A stretch of DNA of 13,291 nt from an uncultured Desulfobacterales bacterium. GTDB taxonomy: Bacteria > Desulfobacterota > Desulfobacteria > Desulfobacterales > JAFDCJ01. The translations under genes were made by a program, and so were the position numbers. The stretch spans positions 1 through 13,291 of the forward strand of contig CALZJV010000199.1 in the NCBI GenBank assembly GCA_945787595.1, in the 5' to 3' direction. Below, in pieces: positions 1 through 6,517 of this stretch (the stretch's first letter is position 1; each line of letters starts with the position of its first letter). Below the pieces are notes generated by a model. That model did no database searches, was not told the origin of the DNA, and was given only the letters and a program-made list of their open reading frames with translations.

Positions 1-794
1 GTGACATTAGCGCCGGTCAATTGGAATCGCTTTTTACAGGCATCAATATTTCGCTTGAGTGTTTTGACTTCAGCGGTGTTGCCTGCGAACACATCCCATT
101 TAAAGGGGTAGCCCTCATCGTTGATTAAAACGCCCAGCAGTACCTGACGTCTGCCCCGGCATTCGGCCTTGCCTTTGCCAAATGCAGACAATGTACATTT
201 ATAGCCAACAAAATACGAAGTGGTAAGATCATAGTTGATGTATTGATATGAACCGGCATTATTCGTGTAGGTTTGTTTGAAAAGATAATTTTCTATCGAA
301 AAATGGTTTTCGTGAATTTTATCCAGCTCGTAATAAATTTTATCGTCGTTTAGCCCGCTCAGGTCGACATCGAGCACCTGAGCAAGGGCGGTTTTCTGCG
401 CCCACCTGGGAATTGCATAATGTGAGCAGGGGGCGGTACATCGGTTGATTGTCAATATTTTAGCGATCAGCGGTGTTGAAAGCGTGCTGGCTGAGATATC
501 AAAGTCAAAGGCTTGATCCAGTTGCCAGTATTCCCACAAGGCGTTAACAACAGCGATATCAAGATAGGCTTTGCTTTCTTTGACTACAATATCTTCCAGT
601 TGAGTGACGGTTTTACCTTTGCCTTGAGCGACTTTCAGGATCAACTTCATTTGCTGTGCCTGAGCGTCTGTGAGTTTACCGACCGGCCAGATGGTTCTTT
701 TCTTTACCTTTTGGCCTTCACGGTAAGATTCGGCAATGGTGTATGATTTATACTTTTTACCCTTGTAGGTTGAAAAACTGTAACTTAAATGCAT
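1..794 (-). CDS. IS1634-like DDE transposase, N-terminal part (runs off the window)
   Basis: This open frame has no stop from the ATG at 794 to the left edge, giving 264 residues of a longer protein. It starts MHLSYSFSTYKGKKYKSY and contains INYDLTTSYFVGYK, followed by CRGRRQVLLGVLINDEGYPF and VFAGNTAEVKTLK. That series (an Asp before a TTSYF-like stretch, then QVLLGLLVD.EGYP, then F.GNT.D..TL) is the conserved first half of the DDE core in IS1634-type transposases, as I remember the family. The Asp in YDLTTSY would be the first catalytic carboxylate. The remaining acidic residues and the C-terminus lie outside the window. The enzyme would cut and join the ends of its own insertion sequence. 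Base use is more A/T-rich than the genes to the right, as expected of an acquired element. Whether it is intact cannot be judged here. The family is fairly sure; the exact subgroup is less so. Confidence 0.85.
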   Translation of the reverse strand, partial: MHLSYSFSTYKGKKYKSYTIAESYREGQKVKKRTIWPVGKLTDAQAQQMKLILKVAQGKGKTVTQLEDIVVKESKAYLDIAVVNALWEYWQLDQAFDFDISASTLSTPLIAKILTINRCTAPCSHYAIPRWAQKTALAQVLDVDLSGLNDDKIYYELDKIHENHFSIENYLFKQTYTNNAGSYQYINYDLTTSYFVGYKCTLSAFGKGKAECRGRRQVLLGVLINDEGYPFKWDVFAGNTAEVKTLKRNIDACKKRFQLTGANV

Positions 795-814
795 AGTGCG
801 ATCTCCGTAATTTA

Positions 815-927
815 TGAGACTACATTAGCATTAAGGTACAAGCTTTGTCAACCCCTTAATTATCGTACTTTTTTGAATAATTTGAAATAATCTTTATCAT
901 ATTTCTGAGACTACGTAATAGGTACAA
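815..927. repeat. Direct repeat (tgagactac ... ggtacaa) upstream of the transposase
   Basis: The 9-mer tgagactac occurs at 815-823 and 906-914. In each copy the 7-mer ggtacaa follows, at 835-841 (11 bases later) and at 921-927 (6 bases later). The two copies flank an A/T-rich stretch between the transposase start and the Lon-like fragment. They could be transposase-binding sites at the IS end, or the scar of an earlier insertion. The sequence alone does not decide. Confidence 0.55.
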
Positions 928-937
928 TTTTCATAAC

Positions 938-1141
938 CTATTGAATTATTATGATTTCATAAAAATCTTCCCGGAATAGGGGATTTATACCAAATCGGAA
1001 TGCTTCAACCCCCCTTTTCTGACCGATGATTTCTGTCAATGGTTGGAGATCATGGGTGGTTTCGAAAGACAGGGTGGTCGGATCCAGCCGCCATCTGAGA
1101 TTTTCGATGGAGACTTTCGGATATGATTTTTCCTGGGACAT
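938..1141 (-). pseudogene. Truncated Lon-like AAA_32 protease, N-terminal 67 codons
   Basis: The ATG at 1141 is preceded by AAGGAGAG at a good distance, so this start is better than the frame's upstream start at 1213. The product begins MSQEKSYPKVSIENLRWR. It continues LDPTTLSFETTHDLQPL and EIIGQKRGVEAFRFGI, which matches the opening of the Lon-related ATP-binding proteases with an AAA_32 domain (typically L.W..DP..L.FETT.DL.PL.EIIGQ.RAV.A..FG). Family members usually have about 800 residues. Here the match stops after FRFGI (about position 986), followed by an unrelated tail and a stop at 938, beside the insertion sequence. The Walker motifs and the Ser-Lys protease site are all absent, so the product cannot be an active protease. 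It lies 107 bases downstream of hsp20 in the same direction, so a heat-shock chaperone and protease probably once shared a transcript. Confidence 0.75.
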
Positions 1142-1248
1142 TTGTTCTCTCCTTATATAGTTTGCATCTAACCTGGTGGGTGGTTGATCTCTGGTAGAAA
1201 CGAAATAGTTCATCGGGCAGTCCTCACGACTGCATCTGAAAACGGAAG

Positions 1249-1695
1249 TTATTTCATGTCAACGATAATACCGCGTGCCTTCTTCGGTTTACATTTGGGA
1301 AGCTCAATTTTTAAAATCTCATCCTTGTATGTGGCCTTAACCTCTTCAGCAATTATTCTGCAGGGAAGTGAAATCGATCGCGAAAAGGACCGGGAACGTT
1401 TTTCAATTCTCTGAAAATTTTCATCCCTATCGACGGAATCTTCCCTCGTCTCGGCCTTCAAGTTCAGGGTATCTTCCGTGACCGAAATTTCAATATCTTC
1501 CGGTTTGATACCCGGAAGATCGGTACTCAGAACCAGCATCTCTTCGGTTTCCGAAAATTCGGTTGAAAATGATTCAGCGGCTTCGAGCAGCGTCCGGGGT
1601 ACGCCGAATCCTCTCCGAAAGCGTCTGAAAAGAAGATCTAAATCTTTTCTGAGTTTATCCAGTTCCTGTTTTTTCCATAAGGTTAGTTCTGACAT
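1249..1695 (-). CDS. Hsp20/alpha-crystallin family small heat-shock protein
   Basis: A 148-residue protein, the usual size for bacterial small heat-shock proteins. These are ATP-independent cytosolic chaperones that form oligomers and hold unfolding proteins. Residues 1-42 are a charged, amphipathic N-terminal arm. The alpha-crystallin domain runs from about 45 to 135 and includes the early LPG (60-62) with IKPEDIEISV, and the diagnostic ATYKDEILKIELPK (121-134), equivalent to the family's A.(Y/F)..GVL.I.LPK. A short tail ending GIIVDMK carries an I-x-(I/V)-like motif (143-145) that normally docks into a neighbouring subunit. GGAGA lies 9-10 bases before the ATG and within about 15 bases of the stop of the upstream channel gene (13-base gap), so the two are almost certainly co-transcribed. 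No CIRCE or ROSE-type element is visible, but a promoter inside the channel gene is possible. Confidence 0.93.
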   Translation of the reverse strand: MSELTLWKKQELDKLRKDLDLLFRRFRRGFGVPRTLLEAAESFSTEFSETEEMLVLSTDLPGIKPEDIEISVTEDTLNLKAETREDSVDRDENFQRIEKRSRSFSRSISLPCRIIAEEVKATYKDEILKIELPKCKPKKARGIIVDMK

Positions 1696-1708
1696 GCCAG
1701 CATCTCCT

Positions 1709-2794
1709 TCATTCTCCTAAATATTGGCTAAGTTTGTCCTGCCAAGCTTTTTCTCGAATTATTTGCAGCAAGACCACATTTATTTGCTCACGCAGGGGGC
1801 TGTTCGGCTGCAGCGCAATTCCGTATTCCTGGCGTTGCAGCCGGTAGGGCAACACCTCCAAGGAACCGATGTAATTTTGGTGTATATAATAACGCAAAAT
1901 GGCGGCATCATAAACCAAGGTCTGGATTTTTCCCTCCTTCAAGGCTGCCAGCCCCTCCTGAGGCGACCCGTAGGGAAGAAATGAAATGTTAATTTGTTTA
2001 AGGTAAGATTCACTGGTTGTATTTGCAATGGTCCCAACGGTTACTTTGGGCAGATCTTCGGGCCCTTTGATTGCGGACTCAAGCTGTGACACGGTTAGTG
2101 AGGAAGTTATGGCTGCTGTAAAGCTTGAAATTATGATGATCGCAACAAACATCCAGATAAGTCCCAAAAGTCGTCCGGCCAATGTGATCGGTGCTTTATC
2201 ACCATAGCCGACGGTGGTCATGGTGACGGCAGACCACCAAAAACCGGAACCGATGCCTCTGGCGGCGCTGCCGTTGAACTGCTGGGGATTTTTCTTATGC
2301 TCAAACCACCATACCAGTACTCCCACACCCAATAGCACGAGCGTCAGGCTTGCTACGACCTTGAGAAATGCAGCCGAAATAACCCGTCTAGCCACGGTAA
2401 GCCAGGGGTTGTGCGCCTTGCCGGCAACCGCAATCCCCAGGCCAGTCGTGTAAAATGCATGGGTAAAGTCCAAATTTTTCTCGCGTTCCGGCGTAATTGT
2501 CAAGGCGGCGACGGCGGCGTCCAGGGAACCATCCGAGACGCCATCAAGTTGTTGTTTTAGCGTAAGCTCACGAAATTCAAATTGAAGGTTTAATTCCGCC
2601 GCAATCTGTCGCCACAGATCAATACTCAGGCCGGTCCATTGACCGTCGGAGGTCTTCATGGAAAAAGGGGGGGCTTCCTTGGTGCCGACAATCAGTGGCT
2701 GCGGGGCGGCGGAATTCTGTTGCCCGCCGACATCGGTGGACATCACAATTATCAGAAGTGAAAAACCAATCACAATGCGCATGGTGATCTTCAT
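1709..2794 (-). CDS. Prokaryotic glutamate-receptor-type potassium channel (PBPe/GluR0-like)
   Basis: A 361-residue protein with the layout of GluR0-type channels. A signal peptide (1-25) is followed by the first lobe of a periplasmic amino-acid binding domain (about 33-125). Then come TM1 (about 143-164), a re-entrant pore with the potassium filter TVGYGD (194-199), TM2 (about 205-230), and the second binding lobe (about 248-358). SFTAAITSSLTV (224-235), at the end of TM2, resembles the SYTANLAAFLTV signature of ionotropic glutamate receptors. TPEREKNLDFT (101-111), with Arg104, and YDAAI, with Asp296, fit the usual residues for ligand carboxylate and amino groups. It should be an inner-membrane K+ channel opened by an external amino acid; the ligand cannot be read from sequence. 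AGGAGA sits about 5 bases before the ATG. It is the first gene of a unit with hsp20. Confidence 0.92.
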   Translation of the reverse strand: MKITMRIVIGFSLLIIVMSTDVGGQQNSAAPQPLIVGTKEAPPFSMKTSDGQWTGLSIDLWRQIAAELNLQFEFRELTLKQQLDGVSDGSLDAAVAALTITPEREKNLDFTHAFYTTGLGIAVAGKAHNPWLTVARRVISAAFLKVVASLTLVLLGVGVLVWWFEHKKNPQQFNGSAARGIGSGFWWSAVTMTTVGYGDKAPITLAGRLLGLIWMFVAIIIISSFTAAITSSLTVSQLESAIKGPEDLPKVTVGTIANTTSESYLKQINISFLPYGSPQEGLAALKEGKIQTLVYDAAILRYYIHQNYIGSLEVLPYRLQRQEYGIALQPNSPLREQINVVLLQIIREKAWQDKLSQYLGE

Positions 2795-2852
2795 TTGATC
2801 TCCTGTAGTTACTTAATTTTGAAATTTTTGCATTTTATGACAAAACATTTTC

Positions 2853-2944
2853 GCCACCAAGACACCAAAACACAAAGAGAAATTTTAACAAACAATCCTA
2901 CTTTGTGTCTTTGTGACTTCGTGGCCATTTATTCGGGTTAGGTT
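2853..2944. repeat. Dispersed-type inverted repeat with cgggttaggtt tail
   Basis: The left arm, 2853-2877 (gccaccaagacaccaaaa...), and right arm, 2901-2925 (...ttgtgacttcgtggc), are inverted copies matching at 21 of 25 positions around a 23-base A/T-rich centre. Elements of this CACCAAGACAC/GTGTCTTTGTG type are scattered through many bacterial genomes; this is from memory, not a search. Nine bases further on is cgggttaggtt (2934-2944), which also ends the unrelated-looking repeat at 4882-5065. The position, upstream of the K+ channel start and downstream of the MscS gene, is a usual place for such elements. Confidence 0.7.
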
Positions 2945-3130
2945 TTATAAAGTCATTTTTCAAGACGGTAAAAGGCCTCCGTTCAACTTAGTGGTTGCCG
3001 GGACAACCAATCACAACTTTCTATGTCACAGTAAATCAATATTTTAAATTTCTCAAGGGCTGCTGTTACCCCGGATGCTCGTCCGCAAGGCCCATCGGAC
3101 CGGTTTGAGGACGAGAAACAAGTCCATGCT
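2945..3130. other. Rest of the gap between the K+ channel and MscS genes
   Basis: There is no convincing gene here. Two small inverted repeats are present: TGGTTG/CAACCA at 2992-2997 and 3004-3009 (6-base stem, 6-base loop), and CTCGTCC/GGACGAG at 3078-3084 and 3109-3115. Either could fold in the transcript downstream of the MscS stop, but neither is followed by a T-run on the minus strand, so I do not call a terminator. Confidence 0.4.
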
Positions 3131-4705
3131 CTACCGCGGCGTTTGCGGTTCGCTTTCCGCCAACAGCTGCTGATCGCTGGAGATATTGATGTGCAACGGC
3201 CTGCGGGCGTCGTGCGCCAGATAGTTGGTGGTGGTCGGAAATGCAAACTCGATTCCTTCGGCCTCAAATGCGCGCATGATCTGCAAATTGACCTGCTCCG
3301 AAAACGCCATATAGGCAGCCCAATCGGGTGGATGATACCAGTACAGCATGATGAGGTTCAAGGAGGCATCATTGAACTCATTGAAAAACACCCGCGGCGG
3401 GTAATCCGGCTGCATACCTTCGTGATTTTCGACAATTCCGCGGATTATACTCAGGGCTTTTTCGACCTTGTCCGGCGCGGTGTCGTAGGTGATGGTGATG
3501 TTCGCCAAACGGCGGATGGAAGGCCGCCGACCGATATTTTCGACGCTTTCGCTGGCCACCTTTTCATTGGGAATGGTGACCTGGTGTCCGGTAAGGGTGC
3601 GCACCCGGGTGGAACGAAAACCTATCATAATCATGAGGCTTCCGAAAAAATTTTTCAGGGTATCCTGGGCAGCCAATGCGACCGCCAGGCCTCCGATCCC
3701 CAAACCGGCCAACAAGGCGCTGAGGGGCTTTCCGGATATCGCCCTCAAAAGATAAATGACACCCACAACGATGACGGCGATTTTGGTGATCATACGCATA
3801 AATTGCACAAACGACTGATCCAGTAAGTTGTCATCGCGGGCGGCATATTGGGTCAGCTCAAAGACCATTAGCTCAATCAAACGATAGATAAATAATGCCA
3901 CCGCCAGGGTGGTGAGTACCCCGACCACCCTCTCGGCAAGCTGGTCCGCAACAGGTGGAAAAACAAGGACTTCCTTGGCTGCATATATGGCCACGTTGAA
4001 TAACAGCAGACGTACCGGCCAGATCGCGGCTTCAAGGACCAGACGCATGCGGGCGTTTTCTTTTGTTTGCCGCAGAATAATGGTTAAATTTGTCAAAAAT
4101 GCGCCTATTTGACGGATGGCCAGATACACCAAAACAATAACCGCCGCGATCAAAAGGTAGCGCCAGCCGGAATATTGCAACACACGTTCCGGGAAAAGCG
4201 CTTTTTGGCTGTACAGAAAAAAAGCCGCGCCTCCGACCAGGGTTAGAAGTCGAAACAAACGTTTCAACTTGGTCAGGGATTCTTCAGGGAATCGATCCTG
4301 GAGTTCAGCCGGCATCGCCCAGCGCAAATCATCGAGCTTGCTCACCAGCCAGAAAATAAAAATGATCACCGCCAGTGCCAGCAACAAGGCTTCGATGGCC
4401 TGCAAAAGTCTGCCTAACTGCGGAGAAATGACGACCATCGATTCAGCCAGCTGCAACAGCCAGGCACTCGCCGCCAGTCGGATGGCCGGTAACACTTCAG
4501 AAATATTCCAGATTTTCGGATCGCGGCCGGCCTTTTCCAAAGAGGCCTGGATACGTCGCATAGCGGCGCGGAATAGGACTTCGAGAAGAAAAAACCCGAC
4601 CACCAGAGTTCCCAGCGCAACAAGAAGGCGCCACTGTTGATAATTCTGGGTCGCCGGGTCAACGGTAACCATAAGGTTTTGATAAAGACTTTGCCAACCA
4701 TCCAT
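3131..4705 (-). CDS. MscS-family mechanosensitive ion channel, with an apparent ~22-residue gap in the beta domain
   Basis: A 524-residue inner-membrane protein. Hydrophobic segments lie near 28-48, 75-95, 103-121, 152-168, 182-205, 230-247, 258-280 and 304-322. The pore-lining helix is at about 326-345 (SALLAGLGIGGLAVALAAQD), then TLKNFFGSLMIMI (349-361). These channels open under membrane tension and release solutes during osmotic downshock. After residue 361, family members continue with a stretch like DKPF.VGD.I.V...G.VEEI before GFRSTRIRT. Here GFRSTRVRT (362-370) follows directly, so the first strands of the beta domain are missing. The rest is normal (VTIPNEKVASESVENIGRR, then a C-terminal alpha/beta domain with EGIEFAFPTTT). 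AGGAGGT precedes the ATG by 5 bases. A loss of function, a variant vestibule or an assembly error are all possible. Confidence 0.9.
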   Translation of the reverse strand: MDGWQSLYQNLMVTVDPATQNYQQWRLLVALGTLVVGFFLLEVLFRAAMRRIQASLEKAGRDPKIWNISEVLPAIRLAASAWLLQLAESMVVISPQLGRLLQAIEALLLALAVIIFIFWLVSKLDDLRWAMPAELQDRFPEESLTKLKRLFRLLTLVGGAAFFLYSQKALFPERVLQYSGWRYLLIAAVIVLVYLAIRQIGAFLTNLTIILRQTKENARMRLVLEAAIWPVRLLLFNVAIYAAKEVLVFPPVADQLAERVVGVLTTLAVALFIYRLIELMVFELTQYAARDDNLLDQSFVQFMRMITKIAVIVVGVIYLLRAISGKPLSALLAGLGIGGLAVALAAQDTLKNFFGSLMIMIGFRSTRVRTLTGHQVTIPNEKVASESVENIGRRPSIRRLANITITYDTAPDKVEKALSIIRGIVENHEGMQPDYPPRVFFNEFNDASLNLIMLYWYHPPDWAAYMAFSEQVNLQIMRAFEAEGIEFAFPTTTNYLAHDARRPLHINISSDQQLLAESEPQTPR

Positions 4706-4718
4706 ATTGACCTCCTTT

Positions 4719-4741
4719 CAGGCCCTTATCGGGCTTTTTTT
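4719..4741 (+). terminator. Terminator-like hairpin with T-run, plus-strand sense
   Basis: GCCC ttatc GGGC, extendable by a G-T and an A-T pair, is followed by seven to eight T on the plus strand. It lies in the leader of the MscS gene, just ahead of its ribosome binding site, and points against that gene. No plus-strand gene ends here, so it would only stop antisense transcription, or it may be a chance structure. Confidence 0.3.
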
Positions 4742-4881
4742 GACAGCAGGTTGTCAGAAAATGAAGGTGTCAGCCCGCCCTGGTGCGATAGGACGAATTT
4801 TTACTGTCCACTGTTGGAGACCCAATAATGTCTTATCTTCCAGATTCATACAAAGTTAGGTCTGGGCCAGGGGTTTCAGCA

Positions 4882-5065
4882 ATTAAATTTCAAATAACAA
4901 AACACAAATACCAAACAAATCACAATGACCGAAATTCAAAATTCCAAACAATTGGCTTTTGATCTTATTTGAGATTTGGATATTATAATTTGGAATTTAT
5001 TTGGCCCAATTTTAAGATCAGGTGGTGCTTATAATTTGTTATTTCCGGTTTGTCCGGGTTAGGTT
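4882..5065. repeat. A/T-rich imperfect palindrome with cgggttaggtt tail
   Basis: The gap between the MscS and corA genes is filled by a degenerate palindrome. Its left half is rich in caaa/ccaaa words and its right half in tttgg/tttg words. Clear paired parts are 4939-4948 with 4989-4998 (aaattccaaa/tttggaattt, perfect, 40 bases apart) and the outer caaataacaaa (4891-4901) with tttgttattt (5035-5044). Elements with repeated AAATTCCAAA units are common dispersed repeats in environmental bacterial genomes, as I remember them. It ends with cgggttaggtt (5055-5065), identical to 2934-2944, which runs into the corA stop codon (5064-5066). No gene is visible in 4742-5063. Confidence 0.65.
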
Positions 5066-6128
5066 ACAACCATTTCTTTCTTTTAAACCAAAAAATCATA
5101 AAAACAAAGATTGTGATCAGCAGTATCCAGAGGGCGGGATATGCCCAGGGCCACTTTAACTCCGGCATAAATTCGAAATTCATCCCGTAAATGCCCGCGA
5201 TGAAAGTCAAAGGAATAAATATGGTGGCCATGATGGTCAAAACTTTCATCACTTCGTTCATGCGGTTGCTGAGGGTGGAAAGATACAAATCCTGCAAGCC
5301 CGAAAGGACATCCCGAAAGGATTCGATGGTGTCCATAACCTGGATGGTATGATCGTAAAGATCCCTGATAAAAATTTGGGTTGTTTCCTGAATCAGAGAC
5401 GATTCCTCTTTCATCAGGGTGCTTAGAATCTCTCTTATGGGCCAGACCTGTTTGCGGAAAAAAATCATCTCTCTTTTCAAATGGTGGACGCTCTGCAGGG
5501 CTTCGGTCTGAGTATCGTCGAGCAGGTCTTCTTCCAACAGTTCTATTTTTTCACCCATTTTTTCAAGCACCAGGAAATAATGATCCACGATGGCATCGAT
5601 CAGGGCATAGGCCAGATAATCGCAGCCCGACTTGCGGATCCGCCCTTTTGCCTTGCGAATACGTTCGCGGACGAAGTTAAACACATCGCCCTCCGTTTCC
5701 TGAAAGGAGAGAAGATAGTGGGGGCCCAGAATAAAACTGACTTGTTCGGCTGTTATGTGGTTTTGGTCCTCCTCGTATGCCAACATCTTTAAAACAATAT
5801 AGTCATATTCTTCAAAATCCTCAGCCTTCGGGCGATGGCCCGTGTTGACGATATCTTCCAGCGTCAGCGGATGAATGCCGAAATGCCGGCCGATTCTATC
5901 GATGATATCAACGTCGTGCAGACCATCCACGTTGATCCAGGTGACCGGCGGCGTATCTTTGTAGGGAAAGGAATCTTCGATGTCACTTAGATCTTTTTCA
6001 AGCAGTTGCCCCTGATCATAGTTCATCAATGATATCTTAACGTTTTCGATCTTCTGGTCACCAACATGAACTAAGGTTCCGGGTGAGAGCCCTAGTTTTT
6101 TCCTGCTTCTTTTTAGTAACCGCGACAT
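5064..6128 (-). CDS. corA: CorA family magnesium/cobalt transporter
   Basis: A 354-residue protein of typical CorA length. The N-terminal cytoplasmic alpha/beta domain contains WINVDGLHDVDII (64-76) and HPLTLEDIVNTGHRPKAEDF (86-105), both characteristic of the family. A long helical stalk spans about 150-285. TM1 (about 288-304) ends in the signature GMN (305-307) followed by FEFMPEL. TM2 (about 322-346) is followed by the basic tail KRKKWL. CorA forms a homopentameric inner-membrane channel that imports Mg2+, and also Co2+ or Ni2+. I chose the ATG at 6128 because AAGGAGA lies 9 bases upstream. The in-frame TTG at 6194 belongs to a TTGACA promoter box instead. It is divergent from the CorC/CNNM-type gene at 6518, a fitting partner in divalent cation balance. 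It is monocistronic as far as can be seen. Confidence 0.95.
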   Translation of the reverse strand: MSRLLKRSRKKLGLSPGTLVHVGDQKIENVKISLMNYDQGQLLEKDLSDIEDSFPYKDTPPVTWINVDGLHDVDIIDRIGRHFGIHPLTLEDIVNTGHRPKAEDFEEYDYIVLKMLAYEEDQNHITAEQVSFILGPHYLLSFQETEGDVFNFVRERIRKAKGRIRKSGCDYLAYALIDAIVDHYFLVLEKMGEKIELLEEDLLDDTQTEALQSVHHLKREMIFFRKQVWPIREILSTLMKEESSLIQETTQIFIRDLYDHTIQVMDTIESFRDVLSGLQDLYLSTLSNRMNEVMKVLTIMATIFIPLTFIAGIYGMNFEFMPELKWPWAYPALWILLITIFVFMIFWFKRKKWL

Positions 6129-6164
6129 GGAAATAGGTCTCCTTTTCCTTATAAGTCGTGCGCT

Positions 6165-6194
6165 GTCATAATTTACTCTATACTCGGCTGTCAA
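6165..6194 (-). promoter_or_regulatory. Sigma70-type promoter for corA
   Basis: On the minus strand a perfect -35 box TTGACA (6194-6189) is followed after 18 bases by TATGAC (6170-6165), matching the -10 consensus at four of six positions. Transcription would start close to 6158, about 30 bases before the corA ATG and ahead of its AAGGAGA. The -10 box is imperfect. Confidence 0.5.
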
Positions 6195-6517
6195 ATCAAG
6201 ACCCGATTGTCTTCAATGGGGTAAATAATTCGACATGTTTAGAAACCGATCGCAGATTGCCTAATCCGGACATGCCGGAAATCGGTTTGCCACAAAAAGT
6301 CATAGATCCGCCTGGAGGACACAAAAATAATTTCGAAGGGCCTAGATATGTGTTATATGCAATACGACCGATAAAAGTGTTTTACGAATAATGTTGAACC
6401 CACATTCAGATTAAAACCATCCCGGAGAACCGTTTGCGAATGGAAAAGAAGTTTCAACCTGCCCCGGAAGTAATCAGCCGGTAGGCAAATTCATTGTTCG
6501 AATTAAACGTGGAGGGT
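6195..6517. other. Divergent gap between corA and the CorC/CNNM gene, with a nested inverted repeat
   Basis: I see no convincing gene. A 77-codon plus-strand frame at 6158-6391 has no recognisable family and no ribosome site. The main feature is a nested inverted repeat: outer arms AAACCGAT (6243-6250) and ATCGGTTT (6281-6288), perfect over 8 bases, enclosing TCCGG (6265-6269) and CCGGA (6275-6279) with a 5-base loop. It lies about 230 bases before the downstream gene. It could be a folded leader RNA, an operator or a spent terminator. It does not look like the M-box magnesium riboswitch. A GGAGG at 6314-6318 has no start codon at a usable distance. Confidence 0.45.

Larger units (their letters stand above)
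1..930. mobile_element. Insertion sequence, one end (right boundary approximate)
   Basis: The transposase gene and the A/T-rich stretch upstream of its start form one end of an insertion sequence whose other end is outside the window. The outer boundary should lie between the transposase start (794) and the point where the neighbouring Lon-like fragment loses recognisable homology (about 986). I place it near 930 because a sequence starting tgagactac and ending ggtacaa occurs at 815-841 and again at 906-927. Terminal inverted repeats and a target duplication cannot be assigned with only one end visible. Confidence 0.5.

Noticed and set aside
513..746. A 77-codon plus-strand frame within the transposase region
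   Set aside because: It is antisense to the transposase, which has a clear family match, and shows no independent support.
3143..3826. A 227-codon plus-strand open frame antisense to the MscS gene
   Set aside because: It has no family resemblance, lies wholly within a strongly supported gene on the other strand, and its sequence is what the reverse of conserved MscS codons would give.
6129..6194. TTG at 6194 as the corA start
   Set aside because: The TTG is part of a TTGACA -35 box on the same strand, and the ATG at 6128 has a strong AAGGAGA at proper spacing and gives the usual protein length.
6158..6391. A 77-codon plus-strand frame in the corA/CorC gap
   Set aside because: It overlaps the corA promoter region, has no ribosome site and no recognisable domain; the gap is better explained as regulatory.
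6195..6517. M-box or other known Mg2+ riboswitch upstream of the CorC/CNNM gene
   Set aside because: The nested inverted repeat is present but I cannot match the conserved core of any Mg2+ riboswitch; kept only as a possible new structure.
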